DNA of 43,816 nucleotides from JBGRQB01 sp041725875 (lineage in GTDB: Bacteria; Bacteroidota; Ignavibacteria; Ignavibacteriales; Melioribacteraceae). Shown here in pieces: positions 27,926 through 35,428 of the stretch. The translations under genes and the position numbers were made by a program. The notes beneath the pieces are model-generated. The model did no database searches. It saw nothing but the letters and a program-made list of their open reading frames with translations, and was not told the DNA's origin. Location: the NCBI GenBank assembly GCA_041725875.1, contig JBGRQB010000014.1, forward strand, positions 1-43,816, written 5' to 3'. Numbering within the stretch: the stretch's first letter is position 1; every line of letters starts with the position of its first letter.

Positions 27926-28378
27926 TCAAAAACTGATTAATACTTTTGCTGATTTAATATTTGGGAAATCGATTACTATCTCTTCCTTTTCTTTTATGAA
28001 GGTAAGTTTGTTTTCTTCTACGGATTTAAGTTTACCTTCAAACTTTACTGCTCCTTCTTCTGTCGTATGTTCAATTTCAAACTTCCTGTCGATGTTTTTA
28101 ACAAACTGCTGAATAAACTTTAACGGTCTGTCAACACCAGGTGATGAAACATCCAGACGATATTTTGATGCGATTAATTCTTCCTCATCAATCTGTTCGC
28201 CTATTTCACGACTTATAGAAGCACAGGTTTTTGTAGTAACGCCATCTTTTTCGTGATCAATAAAGATTTCAATAATTCTGTTTTTATGATCACCACGAAA
28301 AACAACATCAATCAGCAAGTATCCGTAACGGCTTACTACCTGTTCAGTTATGTTTAATATTTCTTCTTTTTTATTCAT
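27926..28378 (-). CDS. rimP: Ribosome maturation factor RimP
   Basis: RimP assists 30S subunit assembly. From the chosen ATG (complement of 28376-28378) the protein has 150 residues. The N-terminal domain contains EQVVSRYGYLLIDVVFRG and IIEIFIDHEKDGVTTKTCASISREI, then YRLDVSSPGVDRPL, then an Sm-like C-terminal domain. A longer frame from 28399 would start almost inside the upstream terminator hairpin. The shorter start has an AGG eight bases before it and matches the usual N-terminus. This is the first gene of the rimP-nusA-infB-rbfA-truB-ribF-rpsO-pnp run. Confidence 0.92.
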   Translation of the reverse strand: MNKKEEILNITEQVVSRYGYLLIDVVFRGDHKNRIIEIFIDHEKDGVTTKTCASISREIGEQIDEEELIASKYRLDVSSPGVDRPLKFIQQFVKNIDRKFEIEHTTEEGAVKFEGKLKSVEENKLTFIKEKEEIVIDFPNIKSAKVLISF

Positions 28379-28397
28379 TAAAAGACCTGCATATAAC

Positions 28398-28418
28398 AAA
28401 AAACGCCCAATAAGGGCG
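28398..28418 (-). terminator. Intrinsic terminator between the MATE gene and rimP
   Basis: A 5-bp all-GC stem (28404-28408 paired with 28414-28418) with a 5-base loop is followed on the minus strand by six T residues (28398-28403). It lies about 55 bases after the MATE stop codon and only about 20 bases before the rimP start. It ends the upstream operon but could also act as an attenuator in the rimP-nusA leader. Confidence 0.75.
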
Positions 28419-28473
28419 GATTGAATTAAACAAATTTAGCATAATATCTGGCGAAAGGCAAATTTTTTAGCAA

Positions 28474-29781
28474 TTAATTTGATGCTAATCTTTTTGTTAT
28501 ATCCTTTTTATAATATAAACTCATCATTCCCCCGCGGGCAATCATAAAGGCAGTAAGAGCAAGCCATAAACTGTGATTTCCAAAACTGCTTTCGGAAAAA
28601 TAGAACACCGGAAAATAGACCAGAAACGAGCTTACCAGCATCGAGTTCCGCATTGCAGTCGTGGCCATAGCCCCCACAAAAACTCCGTCCCAGATAAAAC
28701 AGATACTGTTCAGAACCGGGGCCGCAATAACCCATACAAAATATATCAGTGCAGCATCAATGATAAATTCTTTATCTGTAAATATCGATATGATCTCTCT
28801 GTCGTAAAACAGGTATAGAAGCGAAATAATAATACTGAGTCCGAACGCCCAGTAAAAACAGTTTTTCACAACTCTTCTGAGGTTGGAAAGGTCACCTGCG
28901 CCGTAGTAGTTTCCTACCAGACTTTCAGCAGCAAAGGCAAATCCGTCAATACCATAAGAGATTATCATCCACAATTGTAAAAGGATTGTATTTACGGCAA
29001 CAACATCATCTCCGTATGCAGCTGATTTTGCAGTAAAGTAGCTGATAACAAACATAAGGGAGAGTGTTCTGATAAAGATATCAAAATTCACTTTGAAAAA
29101 GCTTGTTAATGCTTCAATGTTTTTGAGCATCTTCAGTTTAAAGACTTTTATATATTCCCTGTATTTTCTGAACATCAGAAATATTGCTGTTGCAAGCCCC
29201 AGATACTGGGCACACAATGTTCCAAGCGCCACACCATCCGAGTTCATTCCAAACTGATAGATAAACATCAGGTTAAAGCCGATATTCAAAACATTAACCA
29301 CAATTGATAAATAGAGCGGATATTTGGCATTCTGCATCCCTATAAACCAGCCGTGAAAAACGTATAAAGATAAGGTGGCGGGTGCGGCATATATTCTTAT
29401 ATCAAAATAGCTTTTAGCATATTGCTCAACTTCGGGCGAAGCTTCAACAAGATAAAACGCCACATAACTTATAACTCCCTGAAGCGCAATTAAAACCACA
29501 GAAACAATTACGGCAACAGATAAAGCTCTTCCGAGAGAAGCTGTAACTTCTTCTTTATCCTCTTTACCGTGAGCCTGGGCAGTTAATCCGGTGGTTCCCA
29601 TTCGTAAAAACCCGAAAGCCCAGTAGATAGCATTAAAAATCATTCCGCCGATGGCAATAGCACCGAGGTAATAAACCTCTGCAAGATGGCCTACGACAGC
29701 AGTATCTACCGAGCTTAGTAACGGGATTGTAAGGTTACTTAAGATATTCGGTATTGCAAGATTTAATATCTTTTTATTCAA
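28474..29781 (-). CDS. MATE-family efflux transporter
   Basis: This 435-residue membrane protein has about twelve transmembrane helices in two homologous halves. It begins with ILNLAIPNILSNLTIPLLSSVDTAVVGHL, the conserved first helix of MATE exporters, and has further family blocks (FGFLRMGTTGLTAQAHG; ISYGIDGFAFAAESLVGNYYGAGD in the second half). It belongs to the DinF-like branch by overall look. It would export cationic compounds by Na+ or H+ antiport; the substrate cannot be told. It lies 9 bases downstream of proC and is followed by a terminator. Confidence 0.92.
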   Translation of the reverse strand: MNKKILNLAIPNILSNLTIPLLSSVDTAVVGHLAEVYYLGAIAIGGMIFNAIYWAFGFLRMGTTGLTAQAHGKEDKEEVTASLGRALSVAVIVSVVLIALQGVISYVAFYLVEASPEVEQYAKSYFDIRIYAAPATLSLYVFHGWFIGMQNAKYPLYLSIVVNVLNIGFNLMFIYQFGMNSDGVALGTLCAQYLGLATAIFLMFRKYREYIKVFKLKMLKNIEALTSFFKVNFDIFIRTLSLMFVISYFTAKSAAYGDDVVAVNTILLQLWMIISYGIDGFAFAAESLVGNYYGAGDLSNLRRVVKNCFYWAFGLSIIISLLYLFYDREIISIFTDKEFIIDAALIYFVWVIAAPVLNSICFIWDGVFVGAMATTAMRNSMLVSSFLVYFPVFYFSESSFGNHSLWLALTAFMIARGGMMSLYYKKDITKRLASN

Positions 29782-29790
29782 AGCTACCTG

Positions 29791-30600
29791 TTAATCGTTC
29801 TCTTTATAAATAACCTCTGCTTTTTCAAATGCAGTTATTATTCCTTTAATCATTGAAGAACTGAATCCGTTATGTTCCATCTGGTTCAGTCCCGAAATTG
29901 TAACCCCCTGAGGTGTAGTTACTTTATCAATTTCTCTTTCAGGATGTTTCTTCTCCTGCAGCAGCATTGCAGCAGCGCCTTTTGCAGTCTGGGCAGCCAT
30001 ATGCAAAGCATCTTCCGCGTGGAACCCTATTTCAATTCCGCCCTGCGAAGCAGCTCTTACGGCTCTTAAAAAGAATGCCACACCGCAGGCACATAAAGCA
30101 GTTGCAGATCCCATCAGACTTTCATCAAGAATTACTGTTTCGCCCACAGAATTAAATATTTTTTCAGCAAGCTTAACAGCTGTTTTATCTTTTTTCTCTG
30201 CTGCAAGGCAGGTCATAGATTCCTTAATTGCAATTGCCGTGTTAGGCATAACCCTTACAACAGGAGTATCGCTGTTTATTTTTTCTTTTATCTGTTTTAT
30301 CGAAATTCCGGAAACAACAGATATTATTGTATGTTCCGAAGTAACAACTTCTTTTATCTCTTCCACAACATCTGTAAATTGCTGCGGAGTTACGGCAATG
30401 ATAAGTATCTTGCTTTTTTCAACTGCCTGTCTGTTATCTTCACTTACGCTGTAGCCTTCTTCTTCGAGTTGACTCAAAGACTCAAAGCCTTTTGTGGTAA
30501 CAAGCAGATCTTTCTGTTTAACTATTTCCGATTTTATCATTCCTTCGGCAATGGCTTTACCAATATTACCGCAACCAATAATTGCAAATTTTTCTTTCAT
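29791..30600 (-). CDS. proC: Pyrroline-5-carboxylate reductase
   Basis: ProC catalyses the last step of proline synthesis using NAD(P)H. The protein (269 residues from the chosen start) has an N-terminal Rossmann motif (FAIIGCGNIGKAIAEGM), ILIIAVTPQQ, SVVSGISI, VVRVMPNTAIAI and the C-terminal helical signature ending TTPQGVTISGLNQME. I start at the ATG complementary to 30598-30600, which places the Rossmann strand at the N-terminus. The ATG 12 codons further upstream adds a basic stretch not typical of the family. It lies between the symporter gene and the MATE gene. Confidence 0.94.
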   Translation of the reverse strand: MKEKFAIIGCGNIGKAIAEGMIKSEIVKQKDLLVTTKGFESLSQLEEEGYSVSEDNRQAVEKSKILIIAVTPQQFTDVVEEIKEVVTSEHTIISVVSGISIKQIKEKINSDTPVVRVMPNTAIAIKESMTCLAAEKKDKTAVKLAEKIFNSVGETVILDESLMGSATALCACGVAFFLRAVRAASQGGIEIGFHAEDALHMAAQTAKGAAAMLLQEKKHPEREIDKVTTPQGVTISGLNQMEHNGFSSSMIKGIITAFEKAEVIYKEND

Positions 30601-30744
30601 AATTTTCTTTCTTTTGTTATTGAAACCAATCTTCATTATCGATATTTATTTAATATCTTGATTAAACTCTGAATCTTGTATCTCAATTCCATTCTCTCAA
30701 TTTAAAACTCAATATCTGGTACAAACTTCAGGTTTCCTGACTTT

Positions 30745-31956
30745 CTACACCTTCAGTTCTTCACCTTCCGATTTTGCAATTATTACAGCTCCGCAGCTAT
30801 CTGACCAGTTATTAATCATTGTTCTGCACATATCCAGCGGTCTGTCAATAGCGAGTATCAACCCAATTCCCTCTAAAGGAAGGTTAACCGCGGATAAGAT
30901 TACCGACATCATAACAATTCCTGCCATTGGAATTCCTGCAGCGCCAATTGAAGCAAGAAGTGCTGTAACCACAATCAGAATCTGCTGAACAAAAGTCATT
31001 TCCACGCCGTAAGCCTGTGCAATAAACATAACGGCAACACATTCGTACAATGCGGTTCCGTCCATATTTACCGTGGCTCCCAAAGGCAAAGTAAAACTTG
31101 TAATTTTATTTGACACCCCTGCTTTGTTTTCAACCGCTTCCATTGTTAAAGGAAGTGTGGCACTGGAAGATGAAGTTGAAAAAGCTGTAAGTAAAGGAAC
31201 AGTTACTGCCTTAAAATGTTTCAGAGGATTGATCTTTCCGATAAATTTTAACATAACCGGAAGCGTAAACAATGCATGGAGCCCCAAAGCACCAATTACT
31301 GTAAGACTGTACAATCCTAATCTTTCGGCAGTATTTGCAAGATCTTCTGTTTCTGCAACCTGTCTGGCTACAATACCCAAAATACCAAGAGGTGTAAATT
31401 TAATAATAAACATTGTTACTTTCATCATTACTTCGAACACGGCATTAAATCCGTCAGTAAGATAAGTTCTGTATTTATCAGGAACTTTAGTTATGAAAAA
31501 CCCAAACAGTATGGCAAAAAAGATTATTGAAAGAATATTACCATCTGAAAAAGCAGTAAAAATATTTGTGGGAATCATATTAATTAATGTATCACCAAAA
31601 GATTCCTGTGCTTCTCCAAGTCCCTCAACAACTTTGGCTGCTCCCAAATCGGTTCCTACGCCGGGTCGGATTAAATTAACGAGCATCAGACCCGTAATAA
31701 TAGCAAATGTACTTGTTGATAAATAGTAAGCCATTGTTTTTAAACCAAGTCTGCCCAGATTATCACCGCCGCCGATATTTGCAACACCGGAAACAATAGA
31801 TGATAAAATAAGAGGAACAATTACCATTCTGAGAGCACGTAAAAACACATCACCCATCCAGGCAACATAACCCACATAGTCGGTTAAAAACATTCCGTAA
31901 AAAACAGCAAGAATCAGAGCGATAAAAATCTGCCAGTGAAGTTGAAGTTTTTTCAT
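30745..31956 (-). CDS. Dicarboxylate/amino acid:cation symporter (DAACS family)
   Basis: This 403-residue inner-membrane symporter is related to GltP/DctA, which take up glutamate, aspartate or C4-dicarboxylates with H+ or Na+. The diagnostic elements are the serine-rich loop TAFSTSSSSATLPLTMEA, the TLPLGATVNMDGTALYE helix, the AAGIPMAGIVMM re-entrant loop and the C-terminal DRPLDMCRTMINNWSDSCGAVIIAK motif. All the conserved Asp/Asn/Arg positions I can check are present. It is 17 bases downstream of hemW. The substrate is not determinable by eye. Confidence 0.94.
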   Translation of the reverse strand: MKKLQLHWQIFIALILAVFYGMFLTDYVGYVAWMGDVFLRALRMVIVPLILSSIVSGVANIGGGDNLGRLGLKTMAYYLSTSTFAIITGLMLVNLIRPGVGTDLGAAKVVEGLGEAQESFGDTLINMIPTNIFTAFSDGNILSIIFFAILFGFFITKVPDKYRTYLTDGFNAVFEVMMKVTMFIIKFTPLGILGIVARQVAETEDLANTAERLGLYSLTVIGALGLHALFTLPVMLKFIGKINPLKHFKAVTVPLLTAFSTSSSSATLPLTMEAVENKAGVSNKITSFTLPLGATVNMDGTALYECVAVMFIAQAYGVEMTFVQQILIVVTALLASIGAAGIPMAGIVMMSVILSAVNLPLEGIGLILAIDRPLDMCRTMINNWSDSCGAVIIAKSEGEELKV

Positions 31957-31973
31957 AACAATTCCGAATTTTT

Positions 31974-33104
31974 CTATAATAGTTTTGTTAGTATTTCATC
32001 ACACATTGAATAACCGAGAGGTGTAAGCTGCAATCTGCTGCTGTCGGTTTTCATAAATCCTTTTTCCTCAAAAAGAGAAAAATTATTTTTGTTTCTTTCC
32101 AGCCAGTCGGAACCAAAGTTTTTTTTGAAACTGTTCAGATCAATTCCTCTTGCTCTTAATCCCAGCATAACCATTTCAAATAACTTCTGTTCTTTGTCAA
32201 CCTCTTCTCTGCCGGAAACCGCTTCTCCGTTTGCAGAGATATATTCATTATATTTTTTTACATCATTTATATTGTACCATCTATTCCCTTCGTAAAACGA
32301 ATGGGCAGAAGGACCGAACCCAAGATAGTTTTTATATTCCCAGTATGCAAGGTTGTGTTCACATTCAAAATCTTTTTTGGAGAAATTTGAGACTTCGTAT
32401 TGTTCAAACCCGAAATTTTTATAAAAATCTACAGTCTCAAGGTAAAACTTTGCATCAAACTCGTCACTTAAAATTTTCACCTTTCCCCGCTCCACCATTT
32501 TGTAGAGAGGCGTCTCTTCTTCAACTATCAGACTGTAAGATGAAATATGTTTAACCGGAAGTTCAACAACCTGCTCAAGATTTCTTTTCCACTTTTCCAT
32601 AGACTGTTTCGGCAGACCAAAAATCATATCGAGATTAATATTTTCAAATCCTGTATCAGCAGCAAGTTTTATTGTATCAACAGCTGTTGCGCTGTTATGA
32701 ATACGGGAAAGCATTTTAAGCTCATCATCAAAAAAGGATTGCACGCCAACGCTTAATCTGTTAACCCCTGCTTTAAGATATCCCTCAAGCTTTTGAGAAG
32801 ACAGGGTACCGGGATTACTTTCAAGAGTTATCTCTGCATTTTTATCAAGGGTAAAATTTCTTTTAACTGAATCTATAATTTCTGCAATCTTTTCAGGTTC
32901 AAGTATGGAAGGGGTTCCTCCTCCGAAGAAGATAGTTTTTACACAATTATTTTCGGAAAAGTTTTTTGAATAGCTCTCTATCTCTTTTTTCAGATTTTCC
33001 GTAAAACTTTTTGCAGCAGAAAAATCTGTAACAGAATAAAAATCACAATAGATACATTTGTGTTCGCAAAACGGAATATGAACATATATTGATAAGTCTT
33101 TCAA
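31974..33104 (-). CDS. hemW: Radical SAM heme chaperone HemW / coproporphyrinogen III oxidase-like
   Basis: This 376-residue radical SAM protein has the CxxxCxxC cluster motif near the N-terminus (CEHKCIYCDFYS), TIFFGGGTPSIL, EITLESNPGTL, RLSVGVQSF and NLDMIFGLPKQ. A HemW C-terminal domain follows (YEVSNFSKKDFECEHNLAYWEYKNYLGFGPSAHS). The missing HemN-specific N-terminal extension points to HemW, which delivers heme, rather than to the true oxidase. It is 14 bases downstream of recN. Confidence 0.92.
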   Translation of the reverse strand: MKDLSIYVHIPFCEHKCIYCDFYSVTDFSAAKSFTENLKKEIESYSKNFSENNCVKTIFFGGGTPSILEPEKIAEIIDSVKRNFTLDKNAEITLESNPGTLSSQKLEGYLKAGVNRLSVGVQSFFDDELKMLSRIHNSATAVDTIKLAADTGFENINLDMIFGLPKQSMEKWKRNLEQVVELPVKHISSYSLIVEEETPLYKMVERGKVKILSDEFDAKFYLETVDFYKNFGFEQYEVSNFSKKDFECEHNLAYWEYKNYLGFGPSAHSFYEGNRWYNINDVKKYNEYISANGEAVSGREEVDKEQKLFEMVMLGLRARGIDLNSFKKNFGSDWLERNKNNFSLFEEKGFMKTDSSRLQLTPLGYSMCDEILTKLL

Positions 33105-33118
33105 AACTCCTCTCTTTC

Positions 33119-34828
33119 TTACGAACTCATTTTCATCAACTCACGCGCACTATTAAGCGTGGCATCGGTTATCTCTTCTCCGCCAAGAAGTTTGGCAACT
33201 TCACTTACCTTCTCCTCTTCTGTTAACCTTCGGATATTACTGATTACCCTGTCACCTTCTTTTCTTTTTTCAACAGTGTAATGCAAATCGGAATAACCTG
33301 CAATTTGCGGAAGATGTGTTATTGCAATTATCTGATGAAACTCGGCAAGTGTTTTCATTACGCGTCCGACCTTCTGAGCAATTCTTCCTGAAACCCCTGT
33401 ATCAATTTCGTCAAACACAAGCAGGGGCAGACGGTCAGTCTTTGCCAGAACAGATTTAAGCGCAAGCATAATTCTGGAAATCTCTCCGCCAGATGCAACC
33501 TTTACAAGGGGTTTTGGATCTTCACCCGAATTTGTGGAAACAAAAAATTCAATTTCATCAAACCCGTAATTATTCAACAAATACTTTTCGTTTTCAAAAA
33601 TTATATAAACAGAAGAATTCTCACCTGCCTTTATCTGTTTTATATTAACTTCAAACTGCGATTCGGCAATACCAAGATAAGTCAGTTCTTTTTCAATATT
33701 TTCTTTAATTGAAACTGCAAGATCTCTTCTTTTATCTGAAAGAAGCTTTGCAATTTTGCCAAGTTCTTTTCTTACAGTCTCAATTTCAGCTTCCAGCTTT
33801 TCAATTTCACCGCTGAAATTTTCAGCCAGATCAAACTCACTTCCTATTTTTTCTCTATACTCAATTACACTCTTTATGGAACCGCCATATTTCTTTTTGA
33901 GAAGTGAAAAAGCACCGAGTCTCTCCCTTACCTCCTCAAGCTGCTCCGGATCCATTTCAATATTATCACGGTAACTTCTTACAAACTCCGCAACATCTTC
34001 AAGCAAAGCAACCGCCTGATTAAATTCGGCTTCCTTTTCAGTAAACTTATTATCTATTGCCGAAAGATCACCTATTTCGCGGTGCAGTTTTACAAGTCCG
34101 TTATACAAAGCTTCTTCATCTTCGTACAGACCATTATATATCAGACTGGTCTTTTCAAGCAGATGTTCTGCGTTTTCAAGTATCTTCAAATCCTCTTCAA
34201 GCTTTGTCTCTTCATCAGCAAGTGGATTTACTGAATCGATCTCCTTTATCTGAAACTCATAAAGATCTCTCTTCTCCTTAATTGCTGCTTCCCGTTTTTT
34301 AAGATCATTCAGTTTACCGGCAAGCAGGTTAAGCTCTTCTCTCTTACTGTTGAAAAGTTCAAGAGTTTCAGTGCTCTCCATAAACTCATCAAGCATAAGA
34401 ATATGGTTTTCCTGTTTCAGCAGACTCTGATGATCGTGTTGTCCGTGCAGATCGATAAGGAGATCGCCTGCTCTTTGCACAAAAGCAAGGGTAACAGGAG
34501 TATCATTTATAAAACACCTGTTGGAACCTTTAAGAGAAATTTCTCTGCGCAGAAAAAGCTCCGGACCAAACTCAATCTCCTGCTCTTCAAGCAATTTTCT
34601 CACTTTCTTATTTGCAGTAACATCAAAAGTTCCTTCAACAACAGCTTTTTTTGTTCCTTTACGTACAACCTCGGTATTGGCACGGTCACCCAAAAGCAGA
34701 CCAAGAGCATTTATAAGAATTGACTTACCCGCACCCGTTTCACCGGTAATGATGTTGAGTCCGGCACCAAACTCAATTTGCAGGTTTTCAATTAAAGCAT
34801 AGTCTTTTATCAGAAGATTGGAAAGCAT
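33119..34828 (-). CDS. recN: DNA repair protein RecN
   Basis: RecN is an SMC-like ATPase used in double-strand break repair. The 569-residue protein has Walker A at its N-terminus (IITGETGAGKSILINALGLLLGDRA) and a DLHGQHDHQSLL block. The coiled-coil arms span about residues 160-370 and are interrupted in the middle. The C-terminal half-domain has the signature VASGGEISRIMLALKS and Walker B LLVFDEIDTGVSGRIAQKVG. It is the last core gene on the minus strand before the tRNA. Confidence 0.96.
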   Translation of the reverse strand: MLSNLLIKDYALIENLQIEFGAGLNIITGETGAGKSILINALGLLLGDRANTEVVRKGTKKAVVEGTFDVTANKKVRKLLEEQEIEFGPELFLRREISLKGSNRCFINDTPVTLAFVQRAGDLLIDLHGQHDHQSLLKQENHILMLDEFMESTETLELFNSKREELNLLAGKLNDLKKREAAIKEKRDLYEFQIKEIDSVNPLADEETKLEEDLKILENAEHLLEKTSLIYNGLYEDEEALYNGLVKLHREIGDLSAIDNKFTEKEAEFNQAVALLEDVAEFVRSYRDNIEMDPEQLEEVRERLGAFSLLKKKYGGSIKSVIEYREKIGSEFDLAENFSGEIEKLEAEIETVRKELGKIAKLLSDKRRDLAVSIKENIEKELTYLGIAESQFEVNIKQIKAGENSSVYIIFENEKYLLNNYGFDEIEFFVSTNSGEDPKPLVKVASGGEISRIMLALKSVLAKTDRLPLLVFDEIDTGVSGRIAQKVGRVMKTLAEFHQIIAITHLPQIAGYSDLHYTVEKRKEGDRVISNIRRLTEEEKVSEVAKLLGGEEITDATLNSARELMKMSS

Positions 34829-34947
34829 ACCTGATCTCGTTAAAATTAATTTTAATGTAAAAGATAATAAAATGGATGATAAATTTCGTTTTAAATGAAA
34901 CCATTGAAATTTTTCACAATATAATTTAACATTTTTTTAATATTTAT

Positions 34948-34976
34948 TTGACATTGACCAGATAATACCCTAGCTT
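34948..34976 (+). promoter_or_regulatory. Probable promoter of the initiator tRNA gene
   Basis: A perfect -35-like TTGACA (34948-34953) is followed 17 bases later by TAGCTT (34971-34976) as the -10. This places the transcript start about 45-50 bases before the tRNA. The -10 is a poor match to TATAAT, so the assignment is tentative. The remaining intergenic DNA back to recN (34829-34947) is AT-rich and probably also holds the recN promoter. Confidence 0.45.
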
Positions 34977-35030
34977 AGGAACCTCTTTGAAAATGATGTT
35001 GACGTAATTAAACACAACAAAGACGTATAT

Positions 35031-35103
<73 letters not shown>

Positions 35104-35110
35104 CTAGAAT

Positions 35111-35139
35111 AAAAAGCCGATCAAATGATCGGCTTTTTT
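35111..35139 (+). terminator. Intrinsic terminator after the tRNA
   Basis: A 12-bp stem (35111-35122 with 35127-35138) with a 4-base loop, beginning in an A run and ending in a T run, lies 7 bases past the tRNA. It is symmetric and could stop transcription from both sides, including read-through from the Hachiman genes. Confidence 0.85.
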
Positions 35140-35210
35140 GTTTTTAAATAGTTGATGAGGGTCAAAGAGTTATTCCTGCGACTGAAACGAGGTTTCCCGA
35201 GTGAAGGTTG

Positions 35211-35228
35211 TCCCGGCTAAAGCCGGGA
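35211..35228. repeat. 18-base GC-rich perfect palindrome
   Basis: TCCCGGCT at 35211-35218 is mirrored by AGCCGGGA at 35221-35228 with two bases between. It is strikingly GC-rich in an AT-rich neighbourhood. There is no T-tract, so it is not a simple terminator. It could be a REP-like unit or the scar of a mobile element. Confidence 0.6.
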
Positions 35229-35255
35229 TCTCCACTACTAAGAAAATCACTAAGC

Positions 35256-35287
35256 CCCTTGAAACAGCCTGTTTTGAGGGTTTTTTG
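35256..35287 (+). terminator. Second terminator-like hairpin downstream of the tRNA
   Basis: An 11-bp stem (35256-35266 with 35270-35280, including two G-U pairs) with a 3-base loop is followed by TTTTTTG. It is oriented for plus-strand transcription although no plus-strand gene precedes it within the 150 bases after the tRNA terminator. It may be the original tRNA terminator displaced by an insertion, or it may serve an unseen small RNA. Confidence 0.6.
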
Positions 35288-35428
35288 TTTTAAAGCAACG
35301 GGCAAACTTTTCTTAAAACCTATTCCAATTTGTAAAATGTCAGCAGAAAGTAATCAAAAAGGTAATCAATTTAGATTACAAGCATTATCGAAGATAAAAA
35401 CATTTTTGTATAGTGCGTTTCTAATGAG

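Larger units (their letters stand above)
35140..35428. other. Intergenic region between the tRNA terminator and hamB
   Basis: About 290 bases without a supportable gene. It contains an 18-base perfect palindrome (35211-35228), a short echo of the tRNA 3' end (CTACTA at 35235-35240, followed by an A-rich stretch), and a second terminator-like hairpin (35256-35287). A plus-strand reading frame of 74 codons crosses it but has no protein-like character. Confidence 0.6.
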
